From Rhizobium sp. PP-CC-3A-592 (GTDB lineage: Bacteria > Pseudomonadota > Alphaproteobacteria > Rhizobiales > Rhizobiaceae): DNA of 64,000 nt. The notes beneath the pieces are model-generated. The model was not told the origin of the DNA. It did no database searches and saw nothing but the letters and a program-made list of their open reading frames with translations. The DNA lies in NCBI RefSeq assembly GCF_003217095.1, contig NZ_QJSR01000001.1, positions 62,001 through 126,000 on the forward strand, in the 5' to 3' direction. The position numbers and the translations under genes are program-made. Shown piece after piece: positions 55,376-63,478 of the stretch (position 1 is the stretch's first letter; each line of letters begins with the position of its first letter).

Positions 55376-57664
55376 TTACTTCTGAGCGACAGGCCGGACC
55401 AGCGGGGTAACGCGTCGAATGGTGACGCGGCGGTTTTCCTGCTCGGCTTCCGACGTGCGGACCTTGAGGAATCGCTCGCCATAGCCCTGAGTAACCAGGT
55501 TTTCCGGCGGGATCTCGTATATGTCGGTCAGAAGTGCGGCGACCGATTCGGCCCGTTCGTCGGAGAGAACGAGGTTCGACTGGTCGGAGCCGACGGCGTC
55601 CGTGTGACCTTCGATCAGGAAGGTCTCGCCGGGATCCTTGTCGATCACCTCGATCATCGCGTCCGCGACCTTGCGCAGGGTCTTTGCCTGCGACGTCGGG
55701 ACCTCGGCGCTGCCCGTGGCGAAGGTGATGGTATCGAGATCGATACGGCGCACCTTGTCGCGGATACGGGCGGAGTTCCGGACCTCATCCAGAGAATAGG
55801 TCCGCTCGACCCGTTCCACCGGCGGTTCGGCCAGGAAGTCGTAATAGTCGCGATCCGGATCCGTCGAGGTATCGATGATGTAGTCGCGCACCGGCACCGT
55901 CAGGCGCATCGGCGGCAGATCCTCACCGACATCGTAACGCGGCGGGCGCTTTTCTTCATCGACTTCCGGCGCGTAGACCATCAGGTACTCTTCGCCATCG
56001 CTATTGATGCGCGTGCGCTGGATGACATCGCCGTAGCGATTGTAGATCGTCACGACACGCATGCCGTTCGGACGCTCGATGACCTCGCGGGTTCTGCCAC
56101 GCGGCAGTTCCTCGTAATAGGTCTCGCGGGCATCGCGGCGCAGGCGCGGACGATCGTCGCTGCGCACGACGATCTCGTCGCCGAAATCGAGCACGGTGCG
56201 GTTGTTGCGCTGCTCCTCGATCCGCGGACGTTGACCCGTCAGCGCGTCGATCAGATCGCCGGCATCGAATTCCGGCGCCCGATCGATGCGGCGGCCGCGT
56301 TCGTTGTTGGCAGCGTTCAGCTCTTCGCGATCCGGCCGGCGTTCGCGGTGCTCCGACTGGGCGTCGGCATCACTGCGCGGCGGCGGCTGGTTGTCGCGTT
56401 CCTGGCGAACCTGTTCACGCTCGCGACGGCGGCGGTCACGGGTGTCGTCATTGCCGCGGTTGTCGGCATCCTTGTCGCTGTCGAGCACGGCGGCACCGTT
56501 CTCGACCGGCAGAACGACCGTCTCATCGCTCTTCGACGGGTCGCGCGCCAGCTTCTCGCGCTCTTCGCGCGAACGCTTGTCCACGACGTCCCGCGCGGGA
56601 CGATCCCGGTTGGCGCCGTTGTCGCCCGCCTGCGCGGGATCCGTGGCGTTCGGCTCGCTGCCCGGACGTGCCGGATCCTCCGCCTGCTGGCCTTCGGCCT
56701 CGCGCTGCTTGCGGCGCTCGGCGCGAATGCGAGCCCGCTCTTCGTCGGTCATGTCGCCGGCAGCGGGCTGCCGGTCGCTGGCAGCGGGCTGCTCGGCATT
56801 ATCGCCGGGCTGGGCACCATCCTGTTGCCCGTTGAGGCGGTCCGCCTCACGCTTGCGGATGCGCTCTTCGCGCTGGCGCTTGCGTTCGGCGGCATCCGGT
56901 GCGTCGGCGTCCTGCCCCGTCTGGCGCGGCCGGGTCGCATCGAGATCGGACGGCCTGATCTGCTCTTGCGTGTCGGCGCCGTCCTGCTTCTTTTGCTGTT
57001 CAGCTTCGCGCTGCTTGCGACGCTCTTCACGGCTCTGGCGCGGCGCCTGACCATCGAGATCCGGCATCGGCTGGCCCTCGGGCTGTGCCTGCTCGCCGTT
57101 CTGCTTCTGCTGCTCGGCCTCGCGCTGCTTGCGACGTTCCTCGCGGCTCGGTCGCGGCGTTTCCTCGCCCGAAGGCTGGGCCTGCGGCTGTTCGCCGTTC
57201 TGCTGCTGCTCGGCTTCCCGCTGCTTGCGGCGCTCTTCACGGCTCGGTCGCGGCGCGTCCTCGCCGGCCGGCTGGGCATCGGGTGCCGCCTGCTCGTTGT
57301 TCTGCTGCTGCTCGGCCTCGCGCTGCTTGCGACGCTCCTCGCGGCTCGGACGGGGCGTGTCGTCGCCCGAAGGCTGGGCCTGCGGCTGCTCTTCACCCGA
57401 TTTCTGCTCGGCGTCGCGCTGCTTGCGGCGCTCTTCGCGGCTTGGGCGGCCTTCGCCACTCTCAGACGGTTCCGCCTGCTGTTGCGGCGGCGCATCCTGC
57501 TGTCCTTCGGCAGGCCTGCGCTTCCTGGGCAATTCCTCTTCCGGATCGGCCTGCGCCACCTGGAACGGCTTCATCTGCGCGTCGGCCAAGGCCGGCTGCA
57601 AGCCTATCGTCATTGTGAGCAACGGCATCGCTACCGTTGCGAAAAGCTTGGATCGAATGGTCAT
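55376..57664 (-). CDS. Large OmpA-family outer membrane protein with tandem repeats
   Basis: A 762-residue protein. Signal peptide 1-27; then a long, highly charged, glutamine/arginine/glutamate-rich region with five near-identical copies of PSREERRKQREAEQQ at about 32-38 residue spacing (cores at 75, 107, 141, 173 and 211) and a degenerate sixth near 315. A middle domain (about 520-600, VVTIYNRYGDVIQRTRIN) precedes the C-terminal OmpA domain, whose peptidoglycan-binding block IEGHTDAVGSDQSNLVLSDERA is intact. It probably links the outer membrane to peptidoglycan across a variable repeat spacer. AGGAGG before ATG 57664 is excellent. The same DNA has a long open frame on the other strand, an effect of composition. 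Confidence 0.92.
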   Translation of the reverse strand: MTIRSKLFATVAMPLLTMTIGLQPALADAQMKPFQVAQADPEEELPRKRRPAEGQQDAPPQQQAEPSESGEGRPSREERRKQRDAEQKSGEEQPQAQPSGDDTPRPSREERRKQREAEQQQNNEQAAPDAQPAGEDAPRPSREERRKQREAEQQQNGEQPQAQPSGEETPRPSREERRKQREAEQQKQNGEQAQPEGQPMPDLDGQAPRQSREERRKQREAEQQKKQDGADTQEQIRPSDLDATRPRQTGQDADAPDAAERKRQREERIRKREADRLNGQQDGAQPGDNAEQPAASDRQPAAGDMTDEERARIRAERRKQREAEGQQAEDPARPGSEPNATDPAQAGDNGANRDRPARDVVDKRSREEREKLARDPSKSDETVVLPVENGAAVLDSDKDADNRGNDDTRDRRRREREQVRQERDNQPPPRSDADAQSEHRERRPDREELNAANNERGRRIDRAPEFDAGDLIDALTGQRPRIEEQRNNRTVLDFGDEIVVRSDDRPRLRRDARETYYEELPRGRTREVIERPNGMRVVTIYNRYGDVIQRTRINSDGEEYLMVYAPEVDEEKRPPRYDVGEDLPPMRLTVPVRDYIIDTSTDPDRDYYDFLAEPPVERVERTYSLDEVRNSARIRDKVRRIDLDTITFATGSAEVPTSQAKTLRKVADAMIEVIDKDPGETFLIEGHTDAVGSDQSNLVLSDERAESVAALLTDIYEIPPENLVTQGYGERFLKVRTSEAEQENRRVTIRRVTPLVRPVAQK
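56990..57451 (-). repeat. Tandem repeat block inside the OmpA-family gene
   Basis: Five copies of a unit encoding about 33 residues with the core SREERRKQR, each followed by a variable glutamine-, proline- and acid-rich spacer. Imperfect spacing (32, 34, 32, 38 residues) suggests an old expansion with divergence, but copy number could still vary between strains. Confidence 0.85.
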
Positions 57665-58021
57665 GGTGTCTCCTCCTGAGAGAGATCCCGTTCTTGTTCT
57701 TGTCAACCTGCACCGATGATCCGGGCCGGTATACGTTTGAACGCCGCGTAACGGACGGTCGCAGCTGTGGCTGCGATCCATGGCCAGAGCGGTAGCAACA
57801 GGCGCATGAATTGGCGATGAATGCCGCGTTCACCCGGCGGACATAGGCTTTCCTCCTCTTCCCGCCAGAGCCTGTTCACGCTTTTCTCCCCGCGCGCTTT
57901 TCCTGTTGCATTTGCGAACGGGTGACGGAATATCGCAACCGAAGCGACCGTTCACCGTCGCTTGCGAATGGCCCCGGGACACAAAGAACAAGCCGGGCCT
58001 GCGCCAACAGAGAGGATCGAC
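57665..58021. other. Divergent region between the OmpA-family gene and the ABC importer
   Basis: About 357 bases without a supported gene. A perfect inverted repeat, AAGCGAC (57942-57948) with GTCGCTT (57957-57963), lies 60 bases before the importer start, flanked by two TTGCGAA copies about 50 bases apart. It may be an operator for the importer. Confidence 0.45.
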
Positions 58022-58804
58022 ATGCCTATCGCCAAACGTTTCACCATGGCTGCCGCTGCGGCCGTTTTCGCCCTGACCGCGAGCACGGCGCTCGCCGCCG
58101 GCGAAAAGATCACCATCGGCACCGAAGGCGCCTACCCGCCCTTCAACGTGCTGGAAGCCGACGGCTCGCTGACCGGCTTCGACATCGACATCGCCAAGGC
58201 GCTCTGCGTCGAGATGAAGGCCGAATGCACCTTCGTCACCCAGGATTGGGATGGCGCCATTCCCGCCCTGATCGCCAAGAAGTACGACGCCTTCATCGCC
58301 TCCATGTCGATCACGGCCGAGCGCAAGCAGCAGGTGGACTTCTCGGAAAAGTACTACAACACCCCGCCGGCGATCGCCGTGCCCAAGGATAGCCCGATCA
58401 CCGAGGCGACCGAAGCCGGTCTCGACGGCAAGACGCTCGGTGCGCAGTCCTCCACGACGCATTCCAACTATGCTGAAGCGCATATGAAGAAGGCCGAGCT
58501 GAAGCTCTACCCGACCTCCGACGAGTACAAGCTCGACATCGCCAACGGCCGCATCGACGCCGTCATCGACGACGTTGTCGTTCTCTCGGAATGGCTGAAG
58601 ACCACCGATGGCGACTGCTGCAAGCTGCTCGGCACGCTGCCGATCGACCCCGTCATCAATGGCGAAGGCGCCGGCATCGCGCTGCGCAAGGGCGACAACG
58701 ATCTGCGCGAAAAGTTCAACACGGCGATCAAGGCCATTCGTGCCAACGGCAAGTACAAGGAGATCAACGACAAGTACTTCTCCTTCGACGTTTACGGCGG
58801 CTAA
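58022..58804 (+). CDS. Polar amino acid ABC transporter substrate-binding protein
   Basis: A 260-residue periplasmic binding protein with a signal peptide (1-26, ending TALAAG). ITIGTEGAYPPFNVLEADGSLTGFDIDIAKALC is the family-3 binding-protein signature of the lysine/arginine/ornithine, histidine, octopine and nopaline group. GAGG lies upstream of ATG 58022. The ligand is probably a cationic amino acid or opine-like compound, judged by family only. Two permease genes follow in the same orientation; no ATPase gene does. Confidence 0.93.
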   Translation: MPIAKRFTMAAAAAVFALTASTALAAGEKITIGTEGAYPPFNVLEADGSLTGFDIDIAKALCVEMKAECTFVTQDWDGAIPALIAKKYDAFIASMSITAERKQQVDFSEKYYNTPPAIAVPKDSPITEATEAGLDGKTLGAQSSTTHSNYAEAHMKKAELKLYPTSDEYKLDIANGRIDAVIDDVVVLSEWLKTTDGDCCKLLGTLPIDPVINGEGAGIALRKGDNDLREKFNTAIKAIRANGKYKEINDKYFSFDVYGG

Positions 58805-58924
58805 TTCCCAGGCTTGTCCGAAATCCTGCGGCGGGAGCTTGCCCTCCCGCCGTTTTTGTTTGACAAACGTCGGCATAAGAATGAGGCGCTCATCAAGAAG
58901 CGCCTCGAGGGGACAGACCAGACG

Positions 58925-59728
58925 ATGAGCGCAATCATGGCCGCGCTTTCCTCCGCCGTGTCGTGGCTCGGCGCCACGCTCGATCCGTGGTGCGGACCGA
59001 TCGGCATTTTCCGCCTTCTCGCCGGCAACACGTTGCTCGCGTGCGGCGATGCCGGCTGGGGCGATGAGATCGGCTACGGCTTTCTCATCACCGCATCGCT
59101 GGCGATCGCCACGCTGCCGGTCGGCCTCGCGCTTGGTTTCTGCGTCGCGCTGGGCAAGCAGTCGAGCGAAAAATCGCTCCGCCTGTCCTCCGACATCTAC
59201 ACCACCATCTTCCGCGGCCTGCCGGAACTGCTGACACTGTTCATCGTCTATTACGGTCTGCAGATCGTGGTGCAGCAGGTTCTCGCAAGCGTCGGCTACT
59301 CCGGCCCTGTGGAGATCAACGCGTTCTTCGCGGGTATCGTCGCGCTTGGTGTCGTCTTCTCGGCCTATTGCTCCGAGGTCCTGCAATCCGCCTTCAAAGC
59401 TATTCCCAGAGGACAATACGAGGCGGGCGACGCGCTCGGCTTCAGTCGCGGAAAGACCATGCGGCTGATCGTGCTGCCACAGCTTTTCCGCATCGCCCTG
59501 CCCGGTCTCGGCAATCTCTGGATGGCGCTTTTGAAAGATACCGCCCTCGTCTCCGTCATCGGCCTGCCGGATATCCTGCGCCAGACCGGCGTTGCCGCGC
59601 GCGTGACCAAGCAGGCGTTCGAATTCTTCGGGCTCGCCTGTATCCTGTTCCTGCTGCTCGCTGCAGCATCCTCGGTGGTCTTTTCCGCCCTGGAGCGCTG
59701 GGCGCACCGTTCGGAGGTGGCCCGATGA
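58925..59728 (+). CDS. Polar amino acid ABC transporter permease (first)
   Basis: A 267-residue inner membrane permease of the HisM/HisQ family with about five helices. The EAA loop reads EAGDALGFSRGKTMRLIVLPQL, the contact site for the ATPase. The N-terminal part (WCGPIGIFRLLAGNTLLAC) is longer than usual. The start is ATG 58925; residues upstream are not conserved. Its stop overlaps the next start by four bases. Confidence 0.92.
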   Translation: MSAIMAALSSAVSWLGATLDPWCGPIGIFRLLAGNTLLACGDAGWGDEIGYGFLITASLAIATLPVGLALGFCVALGKQSSEKSLRLSSDIYTTIFRGLPELLTLFIVYYGLQIVVQQVLASVGYSGPVEINAFFAGIVALGVVFSAYCSEVLQSAFKAIPRGQYEAGDALGFSRGKTMRLIVLPQLFRIALPGLGNLWMALLKDTALVSVIGLPDILRQTGVAARVTKQAFEFFGLACILFLLLAAASSVVFSALERWAHRSEVAR

Positions 59729-60642
59729 GCGCGACACCGCCTCTTCCGCCCGCCGGCGCGCCGCCAGCGCTCGATACGGATATGCCGGCTCCCGGCGTCC
59801 GCGCGGTGCAGGCCTTCGTCTCGACGGACCTGCTTCCGCCGCAGCCTGCGCCCCGCGAAGAGGCACGTCCCTACACTTTGTCACGCCTTTTCGGTCGCGT
59901 CCTTCTCGGCGTCTGGCTGGCGGTCTTCGTCGGCCTCGGAATGCTCATTGTCGGCGGGTTCGATCCGGAGAAATTCCAGCGTTACGGGCCCGGCTACATC
60001 TCCGGCCTCGGCGTCACGCTCGGTCTCGTCTCGACATCCATTGTGCTCGGCGCGCTTCTCTCGCTGCCGGTCGCGCTCGGGCGCATGTCGAAGAACAAGG
60101 TCGCGAACTGGATCGCCTACGTCTACGTTTACTTCTTCCGCGGCACGCCGGTCATCATGCAGCTCTTCCTGATCTATTACGGCCTCGGGAGCTTCCGGCC
60201 GCAATTGACGGAGATCGGGCTCTGGTGGTTCTTCCGCGAGGCCTGGTACTGCGCCCTACTGACCTTCGTGCTCAACACGGCGGCCTATCAGGCGGAAATC
60301 CTGCGCGGCGCGATCGAGAGCGTGCCGCGTGGCCAGCGCGAAGGTGCGGCCTCGCTCGGCCTGTCGCAGCGCGTCGCCTTCTTCAAGATCATCCTGCCGC
60401 AGGCGATGATCGTTGCGCTTCGACCCTACGGCAACGAGATCATTCTCATGATCAAGGCGTCGGCCATCGTCGCCATCGTCACCGTCTTCGACCTCATGGG
60501 CGAAACCCGCCGCGCCTTCTCCCGCACCTTCGATTACCAGACCTATCTCTGGGCCGCGATCTTCTACCTCATCATGGTGGAAGCGCTGCGCAATCTCTGG
60601 GTTTGGCTCGAGAACCGGCTGACCCGGCACCTGAAGCGCTAG
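59725..60642 (+). CDS. Polar amino acid ABC transporter permease (second)
   Basis: A 305-residue permease of the same family. A proline-rich cytosolic N-terminus of about 50 residues precedes the first helix (VLLGVWLAVFVGLGMLIVGG). The EAA loop is REGAASLGLSQRVAFFKIILPQA. GGAGG precedes the ATG. Together with the first permease it forms the transmembrane heterodimer. No ATP-binding protein gene follows; the next gene is usg after 150 bases, so the ATPase must come from elsewhere. Confidence 0.92.
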   Translation: MSATPPLPPAGAPPALDTDMPAPGVRAVQAFVSTDLLPPQPAPREEARPYTLSRLFGRVLLGVWLAVFVGLGMLIVGGFDPEKFQRYGPGYISGLGVTLGLVSTSIVLGALLSLPVALGRMSKNKVANWIAYVYVYFFRGTPVIMQLFLIYYGLGSFRPQLTEIGLWWFFREAWYCALLTFVLNTAAYQAEILRGAIESVPRGQREGAASLGLSQRVAFFKIILPQAMIVALRPYGNEIILMIKASAIVAIVTVFDLMGETRRAFSRTFDYQTYLWAAIFYLIMVEALRNLWVWLENRLTRHLKR

Positions 60643-60724
60643 CGGCCGGAGCGCTGGCAGCACTCTCGACCTTCTGCTGCCAACCTCTTGGTAAAACACG
60701 ATTTTTTTCGTCACATCCCCGTCA

Positions 60725-60739
60725 TTAAGACTTGCTTAA
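60725..60739 (+). promoter_or_regulatory. CtrA-type box (TTAA-N7-TTAA) upstream of usg
   Basis: TTAA at 60725-60728 and TTAA at 60736-60739 are separated by exactly seven bases and extended to TTAACCAT, the half-site reported for rhizobial CtrA. It overlaps a possible -35 (TTGCTT, 60733) about 18 bases before ATTCTAG, the arrangement of CtrA-activated promoters. It lies 54 bases before the chosen usg start. Confidence 0.65.
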
Positions 60740-60792
60740 CCATTCGGGCGCTTCATTCTAGAGACCGTCATTCAGCAAAGATGCGGTTTCGC

Positions 60793-61059
60793 ATGGCATC
60801 TGACATGGAACTGCAGCTGAAAGGATACGGCCTCACCACGGCCGAGATCCTCTACCGAATGCCCGATCGCCAAGCGATCCTGCAGAGCTACCTCTGGCAG
60901 CATTACGACCTGGCGCCGCATTTCCCCGAAATGAAACGCTTCCTGAAATTCTGGCAGGAAACGCTCGATGGACCGCTCCACTCGGTGCGCTACGTCCATC
61001 GCAAGCTGATATCGGCCGGCGACTGGCGCGCCTTGCGAGGGGAATTCATCATCAACTGA
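60793..61059 (+). CDS. usg: Usg family protein
   Basis: An 88-residue protein with the Usg pattern: LQLKGYGLTTAEILYRMPDRQAILQSYLWQHYDLAPHFPEM (cited by ends, residues 7-47) and GPLHSVRYVHRKLISAGDWR. Usg was named for the small gene upstream of trpF in Caulobacter and was once proposed to assist phosphoribosylanthranilate isomerase; its real role is not established. trpF is not adjacent here. ATGs at 60781 and 60805 are alternative starts; no strong ribosome site separates them. The upstream CtrA box suggests cell-cycle control. Confidence 0.88.
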   Translation: MASDMELQLKGYGLTTAEILYRMPDRQAILQSYLWQHYDLAPHFPEMKRFLKFWQETLDGPLHSVRYVHRKLISAGDWRALRGEFIIN

Positions 61060-61142
61060 TGTCTCCTTGACGATCCTTTACATTGGTTTCCGGTCGATGG
61101 ATCGGGATTGCCATTCGGCGGCACCCATCCTACAAAGCCGCC

Positions 61143-61967
61143 ATGCAAAAGAAGATCGACGAAGAAGCTTTGGCCGAGGCCTATAACCGCGCTCTCGCGC
61201 TCGAAAAATCCGGCGATGTCGAGGCAGCGGTTGCCGCTTACAGGCAAGTCCTGACCCTCGATCCGGAAGATCATGGCGGCGCTGCCGTGCGCATCGCCTC
61301 CATGGGACGCGGCGAGACGCCCGACAAGGCGTCGGACGCCTACGTCACGACCCTGTTCGACCAGCATGCCGACGTATTCGAGGACGTGCTCGTGGAACAG
61401 CTCGGCTATTCCGTGCCGATGATGGTCCGCCAGCGGCTGCAGGCGCTTGGGCTCGGTCCCTTCAAGAGCCTGCTCGACCTTGGCTGCGGCACGGGCCTCA
61501 CCGGCGGCGCGCTGCGCGACATGGCCGAAAATCTGACCGGCGTCGATCTCTCGGAAAACATGGTCGAGATTGCCCATGAGAAGGATCTCTACGACGCGCT
61601 GTATGTCGGCGAAGCGGTGGATTTTCTCGAGGACAACGACGACGGACCGTTCGATCTCGTAACCGCGACGGATGTCTTGCCCTATCTCGGCGGGCTTGAA
61701 GCGCTGTTCTTTGCAGCAGCCGAGACCATGGAGCCGGGTGGGCTGTTCATCTTCTCCAGCGAAACACTGCCGGACGATGTTTTTGCCGGCCGCCGCTTCA
61801 TGGTCGGTCCGCACCAGCGCTTCGCCCATGCGCGGGACTACGTACTCGAACGGCTGGAGGCCACCGGGTTCGAGCTGGTCGATCTCACGGATATCACCGT
61901 GCGTATGGAAGATGGCGCGCCGATTGCCGGTCATCTGGTCGTGGCGCGGCTGCGCAATCCATCCTGA
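61143..61967 (+). CDS. TPR-containing class I methyltransferase
   Basis: A 274-residue protein. The N-terminal 50 residues hold a tetratricopeptide-like pair (LAEAYNRALALEKSGDVEAAVAAYRQVLTLDPED, cited by ends). The rest is a SAM-dependent methyltransferase with motif I LLDLGCGTGLTGGAL near residue 110. The substrate is unknown; the TPR part probably binds a protein partner. It follows usg by 83 bases and may share its transcript. Confidence 0.85.
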   Translation: MQKKIDEEALAEAYNRALALEKSGDVEAAVAAYRQVLTLDPEDHGGAAVRIASMGRGETPDKASDAYVTTLFDQHADVFEDVLVEQLGYSVPMMVRQRLQALGLGPFKSLLDLGCGTGLTGGALRDMAENLTGVDLSENMVEIAHEKDLYDALYVGEAVDFLEDNDDGPFDLVTATDVLPYLGGLEALFFAAAETMEPGGLFIFSSETLPDDVFAGRRFMVGPHQRFAHARDYVLERLEATGFELVDLTDITVRMEDGAPIAGHLVVARLRNPS

Positions 61968-62007
61968 GCCGACGTCTGATTCCACTGATAGCCTTAAGGA
62001 GCATCCC

Positions 62008-62880
62008 ATGGCCAAAGTCGCCTTCATCGGTCTCGGTGTCATGGGGTATCCCATGGCCCGCCATCTCGCCGTCAAGGGCGGCCATGACCTGACCGTCTAC
62101 AACCGCACATCGGCGAAGGCCGACACATGGGTGTCGGAAAACGGCGGCACGTCGGCGGCGACCCCGGCTGAAGCTGCGCGCGATGCGGATTTCGTGTTCT
62201 GCTGCGTCGGCAACGATGATGACCTGCGGTCGGTCACCACGGGCAAGGACGGCGCCTTCGAGACGCTTCGCACGGGCGCGATCTTCATCGACAACACCAC
62301 CGCTTCCGCCGAAGTCGCCCGCGAACTGGATGCGGCCGCCCGGGCGCGTGGCGCGCATTTCATCGATGCCCCGGTCTCCGGCGGCCAGGCGGGTGCGGAG
62401 AACGGCGTTCTCACCGTCATGTGCGGTGGCGATCCCGATGTGTTCGAACAAGCACGACCTGTCATCGACGCCTATGCACGCATGGTCGGGCTGATGGGGC
62501 CGGCCGGCAGCGGTCAGCTCACCAAGATGGTCAACCAGATCTGCATTGCAGGCCTCGTCCAGGGATTGGCGGAAGCGATGCATTTCGGCAAGAGCGCCGG
62601 GCTCGACATGGAGGCCGTCGTGGACGTGATCTCCAAGGGAGCGGCCGGTTCCTGGCAGATGGAAAACCGTCACAAGACGATGATCGCCGACACGTACGAC
62701 TTCGGCTTTGCCGTCGACTGGATGCGCAAGGACCTCGACATCGTGCTGACCGAAGCCCGCCGCAATGGCGCGAAGCTTCCGGTCACCGCGCTGGTCGATC
62801 AGTTCTACGGCGACGTGCAGGCGATGGGCGGCAAGCGCTGGGATACGTCGTCGCTGCTGGCGCGGCTGGAAAGAAAGTAG
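62008..62880 (+). CDS. NAD(P)-dependent beta-hydroxyacid dehydrogenase (3-hydroxyisobutyrate dehydrogenase family)
   Basis: A 290-residue oxidoreductase. The Rossmann fold opens at AFIGLGVMGYPMARHL (5-20); DAPVSGGQAGAENGVLTVMCGG is the substrate-binding signature, and GQLTKMVNQ carries the catalytic lysine. The family includes 3-hydroxyisobutyrate dehydrogenase, tartronate semialdehyde reductase and imine reductases, which this sequence alone cannot separate. AAGGAG seven bases before the ATG is a strong ribosome site. It is convergent with the Lrp-type regulator. Confidence 0.9.
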   Translation: MAKVAFIGLGVMGYPMARHLAVKGGHDLTVYNRTSAKADTWVSENGGTSAATPAEAARDADFVFCCVGNDDDLRSVTTGKDGAFETLRTGAIFIDNTTASAEVARELDAAARARGAHFIDAPVSGGQAGAENGVLTVMCGGDPDVFEQARPVIDAYARMVGLMGPAGSGQLTKMVNQICIAGLVQGLAEAMHFGKSAGLDMEAVVDVISKGAAGSWQMENRHKTMIADTYDFGFAVDWMRKDLDIVLTEARRNGAKLPVTALVDQFYGDVQAMGGKRWDTSSLLARLERK

Positions 62881-62922
62881 GCGCGCCCCGCGCCTGCTTC
62901 CTCTTCCCTTTCCCAGAGAACC

Positions 62923-63411
62923 TCAGTCCTCCTGGGACTTCGCCTGCTCCAGGATCATGTAGTCGAGCGGCATCTGCGTCGTGTACTTAATCTGCTCCAT
63001 GGCGAAAGCCGAGGACACGTCGCGGATCTCGATCTTGGCGATCAGGCGCTTGTAGAAGGCGTCATAGGCCGCGATATCCGGCACGACGACGCGCAGCAGG
63101 TAATCGACATCGCCGCTCATGCGGTAGAGTTCGACCACTTCGGGAAATTCTCCGACGACCTCGGAAAACCGCCGCAGCCATTCGATCGAGTGGGCATTGG
63201 TGCGGATCGACACGAAGACCGTGACCTTGGTGTTGATCTTTGCGGGATCGAGCAGGGCGACACGGCCACGGATGACGCCCTCTTCTTCCATCTTCTGGAT
63301 ACGGCGCCAGCACGGCGTCGTCGACAGGCCAACCTTCTTGGCCAGGTCGGCAACGGCGAGTGTCGAATCTTCCTGCAGAAGTCGCAGGATCTTGCGATCA
63401 AGACGATCCAT
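62923..63411 (-). CDS. Lrp/AsnC family transcriptional regulator
   Basis: A 162-residue regulator. The N-terminal winged helix-turn-helix (MDRLDRKILRLLQEDSTLAVADLAKKVGLSTTPCWRRIQKM, cited by ends) binds DNA; the C-terminal RAM/ACT domain, with GDVDYLLRVVVPDIAAYDAFYK, senses amino acids and drives oligomerisation. The family often controls amino acid metabolism and itself. The neighbouring dehydrogenase is convergent, so it is not an obvious target. An AT-rich stretch (63429-63455) just upstream could be its autoregulatory site. Confidence 0.94.
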   Translation of the reverse strand: MDRLDRKILRLLQEDSTLAVADLAKKVGLSTTPCWRRIQKMEEEGVIRGRVALLDPAKINTKVTVFVSIRTNAHSIEWLRRFSEVVGEFPEVVELYRMSGDVDYLLRVVVPDIAAYDAFYKRLIAKIEIRDVSSAFAMEQIKYTTQMPLDYMILEQAKSQED

Positions 63412-63478
63412 TTCAGTAGCCCCCTTCGAATATTATTTCTTCTATAGCGTCAAAAGGGGCTAATGCCAGAGTGAATTC

